DNA of 64,000 nt from Paenibacillus sp. FSL W8-0186 (GTDB taxonomy: Bacteria > Bacillota > Bacilli > Paenibacillales > Paenibacillaceae). A program made the translations under genes and the position numbers. The notes under the pieces are model-generated. The model saw only the letters and a program-made list of their open reading frames with translations. It did no database searches and was not told where the DNA came from. The stretch covers positions 2,528,001 to 2,592,000 of the forward strand of contig NZ_CP150207.1 of NCBI RefSeq assembly GCF_037969765.1. Reading direction: 5' to 3'. This document shows, one piece after another, positions 27,254 through 36,306 of the stretch (positions within the stretch are counted from its first letter, which is position 1; every line of letters begins with the position of its first letter).

Positions 27254-28090
27254 ATGTTAATTGCGGATGCGTCCCAGAGTGAAATCGTAACACTGGAATC
27301 CAAAGAACTGATCTATTTAACCGATCTGCTCGGAGCAGACCGTCTGCTGGGGAAGGAAGGTCCATTTCGCGGCTTTTTGCTCAAGGAGATGGATGAGAAT
27401 TGGGAGCATGTCCGGGAATCCTTAATTCAGAAAGGTTATTTAACGCCTCGGGGGAGCAAGGATTTGCTGACCGTCCCGATGCATGTTATGTCAAGGCTGG
27501 TGGCGGCGTCCCTGGCTGATAAAGCTTGTTGGGTGAAATATCGTGCAGGAACCGAGACGTACGAACAATTTCTACATATTGCGGACGAATGCGTAGTCAA
27601 GGTGGAAAGATCAAAGGACAATCCGGCACTGCATCAGCTGGATGAAATTAGCGAGGTCAGAAACGTATGCGGGAGCTTGGCCGGCAAAATGATGTGGAAT
27701 GCGCATTGCCCGGGAGAGCTGCCTGCGCTTATGCTGTCCAGGCGGCAGTTTGCGGAGGTTATCCGGCAGCTCGATGATTTGGATATGGAGGATGTCATGG
27801 TAGAGCTGCTGAAGATCACGGATGATCAAGAGGGGGCCATTTCACTGGCTAATTGCCTGAAGACTCATGTGGCGAAAGGGGACATTCGTTTCTTTGCGTG
27901 GAATGGCGATCAGTGGGAATCGCAGCATGCGCAGTTTATCAACAACCATTCGATCAATTGGCTGTTCCGTTCTAGCACAAAGGCGGATGAAGATTGGCTT
28001 ATTGCTACCCCGACGCAGAAGGGCCAATTCCAGGAGATGCTTCTGCACTGGTTCAGGGAGCCCTGTGAGCAGATTCAAGGAAGTCAGTAG
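27254..28090 (+). CDS. Protein of 278 residues, unknown
   Basis: Strong GAGGAGGTGGGCAG site before the ATG. Soluble and acidic, no signal peptide or membrane span. The first 75 residues (KELIYLTDLLGADRLLG ... SLIQKGYLTPRG) look like a helical, winged-helix-like unit. The rest is alpha/beta, with WNAHCPGELPALMLSRRQF and a C-terminal HWFREPC. The layout faintly recalls EspG-type chaperones of type VII secretion, but no secretion gene is near, so I do not assert it. A 64-residue membrane protein gene follows 21 bp downstream, probably in the same transcript. Confidence 0.7.
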   Translation: MLIADASQSEIVTLESKELIYLTDLLGADRLLGKEGPFRGFLLKEMDENWEHVRESLIQKGYLTPRGSKDLLTVPMHVMSRLVAASLADKACWVKYRAGTETYEQFLHIADECVVKVERSKDNPALHQLDEISEVRNVCGSLAGKMMWNAHCPGELPALMLSRRQFAEVIRQLDDLDMEDVMVELLKITDDQEGAISLANCLKTHVAKGDIRFFAWNGDQWESQHAQFINNHSINWLFRSSTKADEDWLIATPTQKGQFQEMLLHWFREPCEQIQGSQ

Positions 28091-28111
28091 CCGACGTGAG
28101 GGAGGGAATTT

Positions 28112-28306
28112 GTGAGCAGGATAGATGATGAAATCATGGAACTCAGGGAGAGGGTCGATCGTCTGGAGGAGAAGGTCAGGCAAAATGAAGAAGCGCCTGC
28201 TCGAGGCAGTTATGTGCGGTGGTTTGTTACCGGCTTTCTCGTTGTGATCGGACTGATGGCAGCGTGGCTCGTTTCCCTCGCCGTTATTCAATTTTTAACG
28301 TGGTAA
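28112..28306 (+). CDS. Small coiled-coil membrane protein, unknown
   Basis: 64 residues: an N-terminal charged helix with heptad character (IDDEIMELRERVDRLEEKVRQNEE) and one C-terminal membrane span (WFVTGFLVVIGLMAAWLVSLAVI). Start GTG follows GGGAGGGAATTT. It is encoded 21 bp after the 278-residue protein and may anchor it or another partner at the membrane. No family recognised. Confidence 0.7.
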   Translation: MSRIDDEIMELRERVDRLEEKVRQNEEAPARGSYVRWFVTGFLVVIGLMAAWLVSLAVIQFLTW

Positions 28307-28455
28307 AAAATAAGTCGTTTTAAATCTATTTTGCTTATCCAGTGGTTAAATCACCCCCTGTTTTGGGTAATCTTGAAACAGACGGCAAGGCGGAGCATAC
28401 AGCGTGGGCCTGCCTCGGCGAATGAACCCAAAATTCTGGTAGGAGTGTGACCTTT

Positions 28456-29262
28456 ATGGCGGAGAAGCAGGGTAATCGACTTCGTTTTCAAGGAAAAACC
28501 GCGATTGTTACGGGGGCCGGCTCCGGAATCGGCAAGGCAACCGCTATCAAGCTGGCGAAGGAAGGCGCAAAAGTCGCGCTGTTTGATTTAATAGATGACC
28601 GTACGCGCAGCACCGAGCACCAGATTAATGAAATCTATCGGGGGGTGTCGCGTTCGTTTGACGTCGACGTGTCGGATCCGGTGCGAATGGAGCAGGCCGT
28701 TAAGGAAGCCGCGGATCATTTCGGACGCATTGATATTGTATTTGCTAATGCCGGCATTAACGGCACACTGGCTCCCGTAGAAGAAATGACGTTCGAGGAT
28801 TGGCAGCGCACGCTGGGAATTAATTTAAACGGGACGTTTCTAACCGTAAAGCATGCTGTTCCGTATTTAAAAAAGCAGGGCGGCGGCAGCATTATCATCA
28901 CAAGCTCAATCAACGGGAACGACCGCTTCTCTGGATTCGGCATGTCGGCTTACAGCACGACGAAGGCTGGCCAGGTCGCCTTTGCCAAAATGCTGGCTTT
29001 GGAGCTTGCGAAGTTCAAAATCCGCGTCAATGTCATTTGTCCCGGCGCGATTTCAACGAATATCGATTCTTCCTCAGAGGTCAGCGAAGAGCTGGAGGAG
29101 ATTATCATTCCGGTGGAATACCCGGAAGGTTCGCAGCCGCTCGCGGACGGTCCGGGACAACCGGAGAATGTGGCGGATTTAGTGGCGTTTCTCGCCTCTG
29201 ATGAATCCGTGCACATTACCGGCGCCCGGATCGTCATCGATGGGGCCGAATCCCTGCTGTAG
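28456..29262 (+). CDS. Short-chain dehydrogenase/reductase
   Basis: 268-residue classical SDR. NAD(P)-binding TGAGSGIGKA, ANAGI, the catalytic Ser in ITSSINGN and YSTTK (Tyr-x3-Lys) are all intact, followed by NVICPGAISTNI. An insertion of about 20 acidic residues (SSSEVSEELEEIIIPVEYPEG) precedes the C-terminal helix. ATG 28456 is preferred to GTG 28447, which would sit only one base from the AGGAG. It has its own terminator. Substrate unknown; annotations such as glucose dehydrogenase-like would be guesses. Confidence 0.87.
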   Translation: MAEKQGNRLRFQGKTAIVTGAGSGIGKATAIKLAKEGAKVALFDLIDDRTRSTEHQINEIYRGVSRSFDVDVSDPVRMEQAVKEAADHFGRIDIVFANAGINGTLAPVEEMTFEDWQRTLGINLNGTFLTVKHAVPYLKKQGGGSIIITSSINGNDRFSGFGMSAYSTTKAGQVAFAKMLALELAKFKIRVNVICPGAISTNIDSSSEVSEELEEIIIPVEYPEGSQPLADGPGQPENVADLVAFLASDESVHITGARIVIDGAESLL

Positions 29263-29303
29263 TTTTAAATCCAAATAGGCACTGGCATTCAATGAACAAG
29301 GAA

Positions 29304-29345
29304 ACCCCGGACCGATTCGCACACCGACTCGGTCCGGGGTTTTGT
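29304..29345 (+). terminator. Rho-independent terminator after the SDR gene
   Basis: Perfect 12-bp stem ACCCCGGACCGA / TCGGTCCGGGGT with a 13-base loop, then TTTTG. Confidence 0.9.
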
Positions 29346-29414
29346 ACTGCTGTAGGACAAATGACGCCTGTATGGTAAAATGCTAACAGCACTTTGTACA
29401 TGAAGGAGAAGAGA

Positions 29415-31928
29415 ATGACAAGGCTTCCTATTGATGAGGTTATTCTGGAGCTTCAGGCCTGTTTGCAGTCTACGGGGACGGCCATTTTGCTCGCGGAGCC
29501 GGGAGCAGGCAAGACGACGCGCACGCCGCTTGAACTGCTCCAGGAGCCCTGGCTGGAGGGTCAGGGCATCGTTATGCTGGAGCCGCGGCGGCTTGCCGCC
29601 CGTTCGGCGGCGATTTATATGGCCGCGCAGCTTGGCGAGTCCGTTGGCCAGACGGTCGGCTACCGCACGAGAACTGACAGCAAAACATCGGGCCGGACAA
29701 GGATTACGGTTGTAACGGAAGGCATTCTGACGCGGATGCTGCAGCATGACCCGGCCTTGATGGGGGTCGGGCTGATTATTTTTGATGAGTTCCACGAGCG
29801 GAATTTGCATGGCGACATCGGTCTCGCCTTAGCGCTGCAGAGCCGCGAGCTGCTTCGGGACGATTTGCGGCTCTTGATTATGTCGGCAACGCTAAATCCG
29901 GGGCCGTTGTCCGAGCTGTTAGGCGGCGCGTCCGTCATCCGCAGCCAGGGGCGGACGTACCCGGTGGAGACCAGGTACGCGGCAGGGCCATTAGGCCAAG
30001 CTCCTTTGGAGCAGGCAGTGGCGCGAGCGGTACGCAGCGCGCTTGAGCAGCACGACGGGAGCTTGCTGGTGTTTTTGCCCGGCGCACGGGAAATTCGCCG
30101 GGTGGAGCGGTCGCTGGCACCTGACGTGCCAGGCGATGTGCTCTTGGCGCCGCTATACGGCGCGCTGCCTGCGGAGCAGCAGCAGCGGGCGATAGCGGCA
30201 GCGCCGCCAGGCAAGCGCAAGGTGGTGCTTGCCACGTCGATCGCGGAGTCAAGCCTGACGATCGAGGGCGTGACGGTGGTCATAGACAGCGGCTTGCGGC
30301 GTACGGCGCTGTTCTCCCCGCGCACCGGCATGAGCCGGCTGGTCACCGTGCGGGCAGCCCGGGACTCCGCTGACCAGCGGCGGGGGCGGGCCGGGCGTAC
30401 GGCGCCCGGCGTGTGTTACCGCCTCTGGAGCGAAGCGGAGGATCGGCTGCTGCCCGAGCGTACGGCGCCGGAGATGCTGGAGGCGGATCTCACGCCGCTC
30501 GCCCTGGAGCTGGCGGCCTGGGGGGCGGGCTCGCCGGAAGAGCTCGCCTGGCTTGATCCGCCGCCTGCGGCGCCTTACCGGCAGGCCGTGCGGCTGCTGC
30601 AGCAGCTCGGAGCGCTTGACGGCGAAGAGCGCATTACCGGGCATGGGCGCAGGATGGCCGAGCTTGGGCTGCATCCGCGTCTGGCCCATATGCTGCTGAA
30701 GGCGGCGGATTTGGGACTGGGCCGGCCGGCCTGCCGTCTGGCCGCGCTTCTGGAGGAGCGCGATTTGTTCAGAGGAGCGGCTGGTGCGGGTGAAGACAAC
30801 GATATCCGCAGCCGGCTGGCTCTGCTGATGGGGAAGGAAAGATTGTCCCGGAGCACGGGAGTCCCGTTGCTTCAGGCGGACGAACGCGATCTTCAGCGAG
30901 TGGCAGCCGTTAGCGTCCAATATGAGCGGAGGCTTGGGATCAAGGAATTAGCGCAAGCGGGAGAAGAGCAATGGTTTGAGGCTTGCGGCCTGCTGGTGTC
31001 GTTTGCATATCCAGACCGGATCGCCAAACGCAGAGTTGATGGCAGATATTTGCTGCGCAGCGGCCGCGGCGCTGTTTTCGCCAGGAAGCAGCATCTTGGA
31101 GAATCTCCCTATCTAGCTATTGCAGAAGTTGACGATGAAGGGACAGAGGGGCGGATTTTATTGGCTGCTCCCCTGGAACGGGATGATTTGAAGCAGTATT
31201 ACGGTGAGCATATCCAGGAAGAGAGACAGGCGGAATGGGATGAGGAAGCAGGGACCGTCCGCGTTCGTCTGCGGGAGACGCTAGGGGCGATTGTGCTTCG
31301 GGAACAGCCGGTTCAGCCTGTAGCCGAGGATTTTACGAAGGCGCTGCTGCATGCCGTATCAACGCTTGGCGTGGAGATTCTGCCTTGGAACGACAAGGCT
31401 CGGCAGCTGCAGGCCCGAATCGGATTTCTCCGCAAGCTGAGCGAGCGCTGGCCGGATTTCTCTGACGAAGCTTTGGCGGAATCTGCGGGAGTATGGCTCG
31501 CGCCTTACATCGTCCAATTTCGCAAACGATCGGACTTGCAGTCCCTGTCCCTGGCGGCGATTTTTGATAATGAGCTGGGGTGGGAGCTGAAGCAGGAATT
31601 GAATGCACAGGCGCCTACGCATTTGACAGTACCCAGCGGCTCCCGAGTTCAGATCCATTATGATCAAGGAGAGCCATATGCCGCAGTCCGTCTGCAGGAG
31701 CTATTCGGCATGATGGACACGCCTCGCATCGGCTATGGAAAGGTCCCGGTCATCATGCACCTGCTGTCACCAGCCAGGCGTCCTGTGCAGGTTACGGCCG
31801 ATTTGCGGAGTTTTTGGGACTACGCTTATTTCGAGGTGAAGAAGGATTTGAAGGGCCGCTACCCGAAGCATTATTGGCCGGATGACCCGCTTCAGGCCAC
31901 GGCGACGAATCGAGTGCGCCCGAAATGA
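29415..31928 (+). CDS. hrpB: ATP-dependent helicase HrpB
   Basis: 837-residue DEAH/RHA-type helicase matching HrpB in length and order. Motif I AEPGAGKTT lies near residues 28-36, motif II is DEFH near 123, SAT (MSATL) near 160, and the C-terminal RecA domain carries SIAESSLTIEGVTVVIDSGL and QRRGRAGRTAPG. The HrpB-specific C-terminal domain follows. ATG 29415 has GAAGGAGAAGAGA; the frame is open 7 codons upstream. The central part (30.0-30.8 kb) is notably GC-rich against its surroundings, which fits local codon choice and does not break the frame. Its biological role in Firmicutes is poorly known. Confidence 0.93.
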   Translation: MTRLPIDEVILELQACLQSTGTAILLAEPGAGKTTRTPLELLQEPWLEGQGIVMLEPRRLAARSAAIYMAAQLGESVGQTVGYRTRTDSKTSGRTRITVVTEGILTRMLQHDPALMGVGLIIFDEFHERNLHGDIGLALALQSRELLRDDLRLLIMSATLNPGPLSELLGGASVIRSQGRTYPVETRYAAGPLGQAPLEQAVARAVRSALEQHDGSLLVFLPGAREIRRVERSLAPDVPGDVLLAPLYGALPAEQQQRAIAAAPPGKRKVVLATSIAESSLTIEGVTVVIDSGLRRTALFSPRTGMSRLVTVRAARDSADQRRGRAGRTAPGVCYRLWSEAEDRLLPERTAPEMLEADLTPLALELAAWGAGSPEELAWLDPPPAAPYRQAVRLLQQLGALDGEERITGHGRRMAELGLHPRLAHMLLKAADLGLGRPACRLAALLEERDLFRGAAGAGEDNDIRSRLALLMGKERLSRSTGVPLLQADERDLQRVAAVSVQYERRLGIKELAQAGEEQWFEACGLLVSFAYPDRIAKRRVDGRYLLRSGRGAVFARKQHLGESPYLAIAEVDDEGTEGRILLAAPLERDDLKQYYGEHIQEERQAEWDEEAGTVRVRLRETLGAIVLREQPVQPVAEDFTKALLHAVSTLGVEILPWNDKARQLQARIGFLRKLSERWPDFSDEALAESAGVWLAPYIVQFRKRSDLQSLSLAAIFDNELGWELKQELNAQAPTHLTVPSGSRVQIHYDQGEPYAAVRLQELFGMMDTPRIGYGKVPVIMHLLSPARRPVQVTADLRSFWDYAYFEVKKDLKGRYPKHYWPDDPLQATATNRVRPK

Positions 31929-32236
31929 ACCATTTATTTACGGAATATATAACTGGAAGCTTGGAGCCATGGGCAGCCATCCGCAAGACGAAGCGGATGC
32001 TCTCGGGCTCTATTTTTGTACCTTGCATTTTTGCGTCCTGTTTGTTTATGGTATGTGCAGAATTTGTCTCATTTCCAAGACTTCCTCGGCTCGGACCTGT
32101 TCGGCATGGAATGAGGATCCCTGGTATTTGCATTGCCGCAAAGCTTGCCAGGCTTAGACCTATGGCGTATATTCGGTGGAGTACGCCACCAGCTTGAAGC
32201 AAGCACAACTAACATGATTATGAAGGAGACAAGGCC

Positions 32237-32878
32237 ATGAAGGTAAGAGTGTTAGTCGTTGACGATCATCCCCATGCCCGCGAGGCCATCGGTGAAATAT
32301 TGTCGGACGATGACAGCTTTGAAATTATCGGGTATGCCGACAATGGAGACGAAGCCCTGCTGCAGACAGAGCTGTGGATGCCCGATCTTATATTGATGGA
32401 TATCCATATGCCAGGCAAAGACGGTTTGGAAACAACGAGGGAAATTAAGCTGAAATATCCTTACGTTAAAATTGTGCTGATCACCGTCTCCGACGATGCA
32501 GCTCATCTGTTTGAAGCGCTGAAGCAGGGAGCGCAGGGCTATTTGCTGAAGAACCTGGAGCCGGGCACCTGGCTGCAATATTTGCGGGCGGTCGCCAGTG
32601 ACGAAGCCCCGCTGTCCAGTGAGCTGGCTTTCCGGATTCTTCAGGAATTTCCGCTGTCCAAGAAAAATAACAGCGCCGATCACCCGCTTACGAGCCGGGA
32701 ACGCGAGATTTTGGACTGGGTCGCCAAAGGGCTGACCAACCGGGAAATCGCCAAGGAACTGCAAATATCCGATCAGACGGTCAAAAACCACTTGAAAAAC
32801 ATTTTGCAAAAGCTGCATTTGGAAAATCGCGTGCAATTGACGAGATATGCTTTGGAGCAAGGTTGGATCGAAAGTTAG
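32237..32878 (+). CDS. NarL/FixJ-type response regulator without adjacent kinase
   Basis: 213 residues: receiver domain with phospho-acceptor D55 (LILMDIHMPG), conserved D9/D10 and Lys of the KN(L) segment, then a LuxR-type helix-turn-helix (LTSREREILDWVAKGLTNREIAKEL, about 150-205). The ATG is preceded by GAAGGAGACAAGGCC. No histidine kinase gene is adjacent; rtp follows. The stop is 23 bp before the first of two inverted sites in the rtp upstream region. Target genes unknown. Confidence 0.88.
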   Translation: MKVRVLVVDDHPHAREAIGEILSDDDSFEIIGYADNGDEALLQTELWMPDLILMDIHMPGKDGLETTREIKLKYPYVKIVLITVSDDAAHLFEALKQGAQGYLLKNLEPGTWLQYLRAVASDEAPLSSELAFRILQEFPLSKKNNSADHPLTSREREILDWVAKGLTNREIAKELQISDQTVKNHLKNILQKLHLENRVQLTRYALEQGWIES

Positions 32879-32903
32879 CTCCAACTTATCAAATTTCATC
32901 ATA

Positions 32904-32920
32904 TGAAAAATTCACAATAG
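32904..32920 (-). promoter_or_regulatory. Palindromic site 1 upstream of rtp, candidate Ter/operator
   Basis: Minus strand reads CTATTGTGAATTTTTCA. It shares CTATTGTGAA-NNN-TTCA with site 2 (33017-33035) in inverted orientation, with centres 119 bp apart. Bacillus subtilis also carries inverted Ter sites upstream of rtp. The bases do not match the B. subtilis Ter consensus, so identity as Ter is inferred from position only. Confidence 0.45.
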
Positions 32921-33016
32921 AAACCCCAAAAAGCTATTTTGCTCCTGTTTGCCAATCCTGCTTCTTTCTACGCACTTAGCAGCTAATCTATCGTAATAAA
33001 AGAGCAGGTTAGACGG

Positions 33017-33048
33017 CTATTGTGAAAAATTCACAGCTGTTCTATACT
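33017..33048 (+). promoter_or_regulatory. rtp promoter overlapped by palindromic site 2
   Basis: Promoter: -35 TTGTGA (33020-33025), 17-bp spacer, -10 TATACT (33043-33048). The palindrome TGTGAA-AAA-TTCACA (33021-33035) covers the -35 and part of the spacer, so bound protein would repress, as for autoregulated rtp in Bacillus. Site 2 is inverted relative to site 1. Confidence 0.6.
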
Positions 33049-33074
33049 TTGAAGAAAGAGCAGGAGGTGGAACG

Positions 33075-33434
33075 ATGGCCTTTATGATTGCACAGCGGGC
33101 ATATATCAAGCTCTATCTGATTTCGATGGTAGAGCAGCGAAGGGGCTACGGTTACCAGATGCTTGAAGAGTTGAAGGAAGAGTTTAAGCCGTTTGGCTAT
33201 GTTCCTCCGCAGAGCGAAATATACCGGGCCCTTCATGAGCTCGTGCAGGAAGGGGTACTGTATCGCACGAAGCATCTGAAAGGGAATGATCCCAGCGTGG
33301 ATTTCCAAGAAATCGTACTCTATCATTTTACCGATGACGGACTTGAGAAGGCCGAGCTGTACAAAAAGCAGGTTAAGGTCGATTTAGACCGCTGCATCGG
33401 TATGCTGAACAAGGCTGTTGCCGATAATTATTGA
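33075..33434 (+). CDS. rtp: Replication terminator protein (RTP/Tus-analogue) homologue
   Basis: 119-residue winged-helix dimer-type protein. By recall it aligns along its length with Bacillus subtilis RTP (122 residues): QRA-IKLY at the N terminus, EQ..YG..(M)LE.L..EFK, E(I)YR(A)LHEL..(E)G(V)L, QE(I)VLY.F and the C-terminal coiled-coil LYKKQ(V)KV(D)LDRC...KA(V)(A)DN. RTP binds Ter sites and blocks replication forks on one side. The ATG follows GGAGGTGGAACG. Two inverted palindromes lie upstream, one over the promoter. Distant PadR-family regulators share the fold, but the C-terminal helix match favours RTP. Gene orientation does not switch around this locus, which leaves its place relative to the terminus open. 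Confidence 0.88.
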   Translation: MAFMIAQRAYIKLYLISMVEQRRGYGYQMLEELKEEFKPFGYVPPQSEIYRALHELVQEGVLYRTKHLKGNDPSVDFQEIVLYHFTDDGLEKAELYKKQVKVDLDRCIGMLNKAVADNY

Positions 33435-33543
33435 GTTTTGTGCATAAATATTGCATGTTTATTCTAGGACTAATCCGATTTGTATTGTATTATTTGACAA
33501 CATGAAGTAACATAAATTTTATATTCATAACCGAATATTGTGG

Positions 33544-33715
33544 GAACAGGTGCTTCAATCGCCGTCGATTGAAGCTTAAAAGGGAAGTCCGGTGCAATGC
33601 CGGCGCGGTCCCGCCACTGTAACAGAGGAGCTGGAAGCATGGGTGCCACTGATGATCCGTCATTGGGAAGGCAGCTGTCCAGTTATGATTCTGAAGCCAG
33701 GAGACCTGCCTGTTC
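33544..33715 (+). ncRNA. Cobalamin (B12) riboswitch controlling metE
   Basis: P1 arms GAACAGG (33544-33550) and CCTGTTC (33709-33715) enclose the adenosylcobalamin-riboswitch core, with GGGAAGTCCGGTGCAATGCCGGC, GCGGTCCCGCCACTG and the B12 box AGCCAGGAGACCTGCC. It lies in the metE leader; with cobalamin bound it should lower expression of this cobalamin-independent enzyme. Confidence 0.95.
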
Positions 33716-33785
33716 TGTCAGCACTGCTGTACCTACGGGAGATAGGGAGGTGTTAAAGATTTGAGCCATCGCGCAGTATGACGAG

Positions 33786-33824
33786 GGTCCTCTTTAGCCG
33801 TTCCAGCTATAGGGGACCTTTTTG
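33786..33824 (+). terminator. Expression-platform terminator of the B12 riboswitch
   Basis: Stem GGTCCTC / GGGGACC (one G-U pair) with inner TAGC / GCTA, followed by TTTTTG, between the riboswitch and metE. It is the likely switch by which B12 stops transcription of metE. Confidence 0.8.
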
Positions 33825-33859
33825 TTATTGGAAGAATATACACTGGGGAGGAATTGTGA

Positions 33860-36166
33860 ATGAGTTATACGGTAAAAAGCGGAAATTTAGGTTATCCGAG
33901 AATCGGCGGACAACGGGAATGGAAAAAAGCGATTGAAGCCTATTGGGCTGGCAAACTGGACGAGCAGCAGCTGCACGGGCAATTAACGGAAATACGGCTT
34001 CATAATTTACGGAAGCAGCGGGATCAGGGGATCGAGATCATCCCTGTAGGCGATTTTACGTATTACGATCATGTCCTCGATATGGCCGCTATGTTCGGCC
34101 TTGTCCCGGAGCGGTTCTCCTATAGCGGCGGCGAGGTATCTCTGGACACGTATTATGCCATCGCCCGGGGAAATAAAGAAGCGCCGGCCAGTGAAATGAC
34201 GAAATGGTTCAACACGAACTATCATTATATTGTTCCAGAGCTAGGCGGCAGAAAACCGCAGCTAACGGTAAACCGTCCGCTGGTTGCTTACCGCGAAGCC
34301 AAGGAAAAACTGGGGATCGATGGAAGACCTGTGCTGATCGGGCTGTACTCCTTCCTCAAGCTATCGAAAGGGTTTAACGAAGCGACGGAGTGGGACCATT
34401 GGGTCGAGCAGCTGCTGCCGCTATACGTTCAAGTGCTTCAAGAGCTCGCCGCAGAAGGTGTAGCCTGGGTTCAATTAGACGAGCCGTCTTTGGTGACCTC
34501 TGTGTCGGCCGAGGATATAACGCGGGCAAGAGCCATTTACGAAACAATTCAGCGTGAGGCTCCGGAAGTTTCCATTCTGCTGCAAACGTATTTCGAAGCG
34601 GTGGACCGTTATGAGGAGGTCGTGTCTTTGCCTGTTGCCGGTATCGGACTTGACTTCATACACGGGCTGGACGGCAACCTGGCTGCGCTGCGTAAATATG
34701 GATTCCCGGCAGGCAAGACGCTTGGAGCGGGCATGGTCGATGGACGCAATATTTGGCGCACGGACTTGTACCGCCAGAAGCAGCTGTTACTTGAAATCCT
34801 GGAAGTGGCTGCGGATTCCGAGATTATCGTGCAGCCGTCCTGCAGCCTCCTGCATGTGCCCGTGTCGGCTAAGCAGGAGCAGACGCTGGTGCGAGTGCTT
34901 CGCGACGCTTTGTCCTTTGCCGAAGAGAAGCTGGATGAAGTCGCCGCATTGAGCGCTGCGGTGAGTACAGGTATTGATAGTGTGAAGGGGTTATTCGAAA
35001 GCAATCGCATCGCTCTCGATAATCTGGCCAAGGATCCAGCCCGCAACCGGGCAAACGTAGCGGCCGCGGTAGAGAAAATCGCCTCTGAACCGGCCTCGAG
35101 GGGAAGCGCGTTCGCCATTCGCCGCAAAAAACAGAAAGAGAAATGGCATTTGCCGCTGCTTCCGACGACGACCATCGGCAGCTTTCCGCAGACGGCAGAG
35201 GTTCGCTCCGCCCGTCAGAAATGGCGCAAAGGGGAATGGAGCCAGGAGCAATACGATTCCTTTATTAAGGAGCATATTCAACAGTGGATTTCCCTCCAGG
35301 AGGAAATTGGCATCGATGTGCTCGTACATGGCGAATTCGAACGTACGGATATGGTAGAATTCTTCGGCGAGAAGCTGCCGGGATTCGCCTTTACGAAGGG
35401 CGGCTGGGTTCAATCCTACGGGACTCGCTGCGTGAAGCCGCCGGTCATCTACGGGGATGTTGATTTCGACCAGCCGATGACCGTGAAGGAGACGGAATAC
35501 GCGCAATCCCTGACGAACAAGCCGGTCAAGGGAATGCTGACCGGGCCGATTACGATTCTGAACTGGTCCTTCGTGCGCAGTGATTTATCGCGTGAGCAGG
35601 TCGCTTATCAAATCGCGCTGGCGTTGCGTAAAGAGGTAGAGGCGCTGGAACGAGCAGGCATCGAGATGATCCAGGTCGACGAGCCTGCGCTGCGTGAAGG
35701 GCTGCCGTTGAAACGCGAAGACTGGGCGGGGTATCTGGACTGGTCCGTCAAGGCGTTCCGCGTCACGACGTCGACTGTGCGCGATACGACCCAAATTCAT
35801 ACCCATATGTGCTATTGCGAATTCCACGACATTATCGATTCCATTCGTGCACTGGATGCGGATGTCATCTCTATTGAAACCTCGCGCAGCCATGGCGAGC
35901 TCGTTCATAGCTTCGAAGAGCATACGTACGATCTCGGCATCGGTTTAGGCGTATATGACATTCACAGTCCGCGAGTTCCGTCGGTTGAGGAGATGACCTC
36001 CATGATCGACCGCGCGCTGCAGGTACTGGATCCCGAATTGTTCTGGATCAACCCGGACTGTGGCCTGAAGACGCGGGGAGTGGATGAGACCGTGAAATCA
36101 TTGAAGAATATGGTGCTGGCCGCTAATCAATACCGCGCCAAGGAATCGCTGGTCGGCACAAAGTAA
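33860..36166 (+). CDS. metE: Cobalamin-independent methionine synthase MetE
   Basis: Transfers a methyl group from 5-methyltetrahydropteroyl-tri-L-glutamate to homocysteine, making methionine without B12. The 768 residues match the family length. The N-terminal half begins NLGYPRIGGQREWKKAIE. The C-terminal catalytic half begins near TTTIGSFPQTAEVR (about 438) and carries zinc ligands in THMCYC (about 650) and NPDCGLKTR (about 733). The ATG follows GGGGAGGAATTG. A B12 riboswitch with terminator lies in the leader, so expression should fall when cobalamin is present, implying a B12-dependent MetH elsewhere or B12 uptake. Confidence 0.97.
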   Translation: MSYTVKSGNLGYPRIGGQREWKKAIEAYWAGKLDEQQLHGQLTEIRLHNLRKQRDQGIEIIPVGDFTYYDHVLDMAAMFGLVPERFSYSGGEVSLDTYYAIARGNKEAPASEMTKWFNTNYHYIVPELGGRKPQLTVNRPLVAYREAKEKLGIDGRPVLIGLYSFLKLSKGFNEATEWDHWVEQLLPLYVQVLQELAAEGVAWVQLDEPSLVTSVSAEDITRARAIYETIQREAPEVSILLQTYFEAVDRYEEVVSLPVAGIGLDFIHGLDGNLAALRKYGFPAGKTLGAGMVDGRNIWRTDLYRQKQLLLEILEVAADSEIIVQPSCSLLHVPVSAKQEQTLVRVLRDALSFAEEKLDEVAALSAAVSTGIDSVKGLFESNRIALDNLAKDPARNRANVAAAVEKIASEPASRGSAFAIRRKKQKEKWHLPLLPTTTIGSFPQTAEVRSARQKWRKGEWSQEQYDSFIKEHIQQWISLQEEIGIDVLVHGEFERTDMVEFFGEKLPGFAFTKGGWVQSYGTRCVKPPVIYGDVDFDQPMTVKETEYAQSLTNKPVKGMLTGPITILNWSFVRSDLSREQVAYQIALALRKEVEALERAGIEMIQVDEPALREGLPLKREDWAGYLDWSVKAFRVTTSTVRDTTQIHTHMCYCEFHDIIDSIRALDADVISIETSRSHGELVHSFEEHTYDLGIGLGVYDIHSPRVPSVEEMTSMIDRALQVLDPELFWINPDCGLKTRGVDETVKSLKNMVLAANQYRAKESLVGTK

Positions 36167-36200
36167 TCCGCTGACTTTTATGTAATAAGGTAAATCATAA

Positions 36201-36248
36201 GACTGCCCTGAATAGGTTATAAAAGTAACCTAAGGGGCAGTCTTTTTG
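36201..36248 (+). terminator. Rho-independent terminator after metE
   Basis: Outer stem GACTGCCC / GGGCAGTC and inner GGTTA / TAACC, followed by TTTTTG. Confidence 0.9.
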
Positions 36249-36306
36249 ATGGCCTAAACATAGCAGTTACACTTATACTCTCTCTATACGCAGGAGGAGA
36301 TTACGA

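Noticed and set aside
31925..32197. 90-codon ORF overlapping the end of hrpB
   Set aside because: No ribosome binding site, starts inside hrpB, and the end lies in spacer; composition suggests chance.
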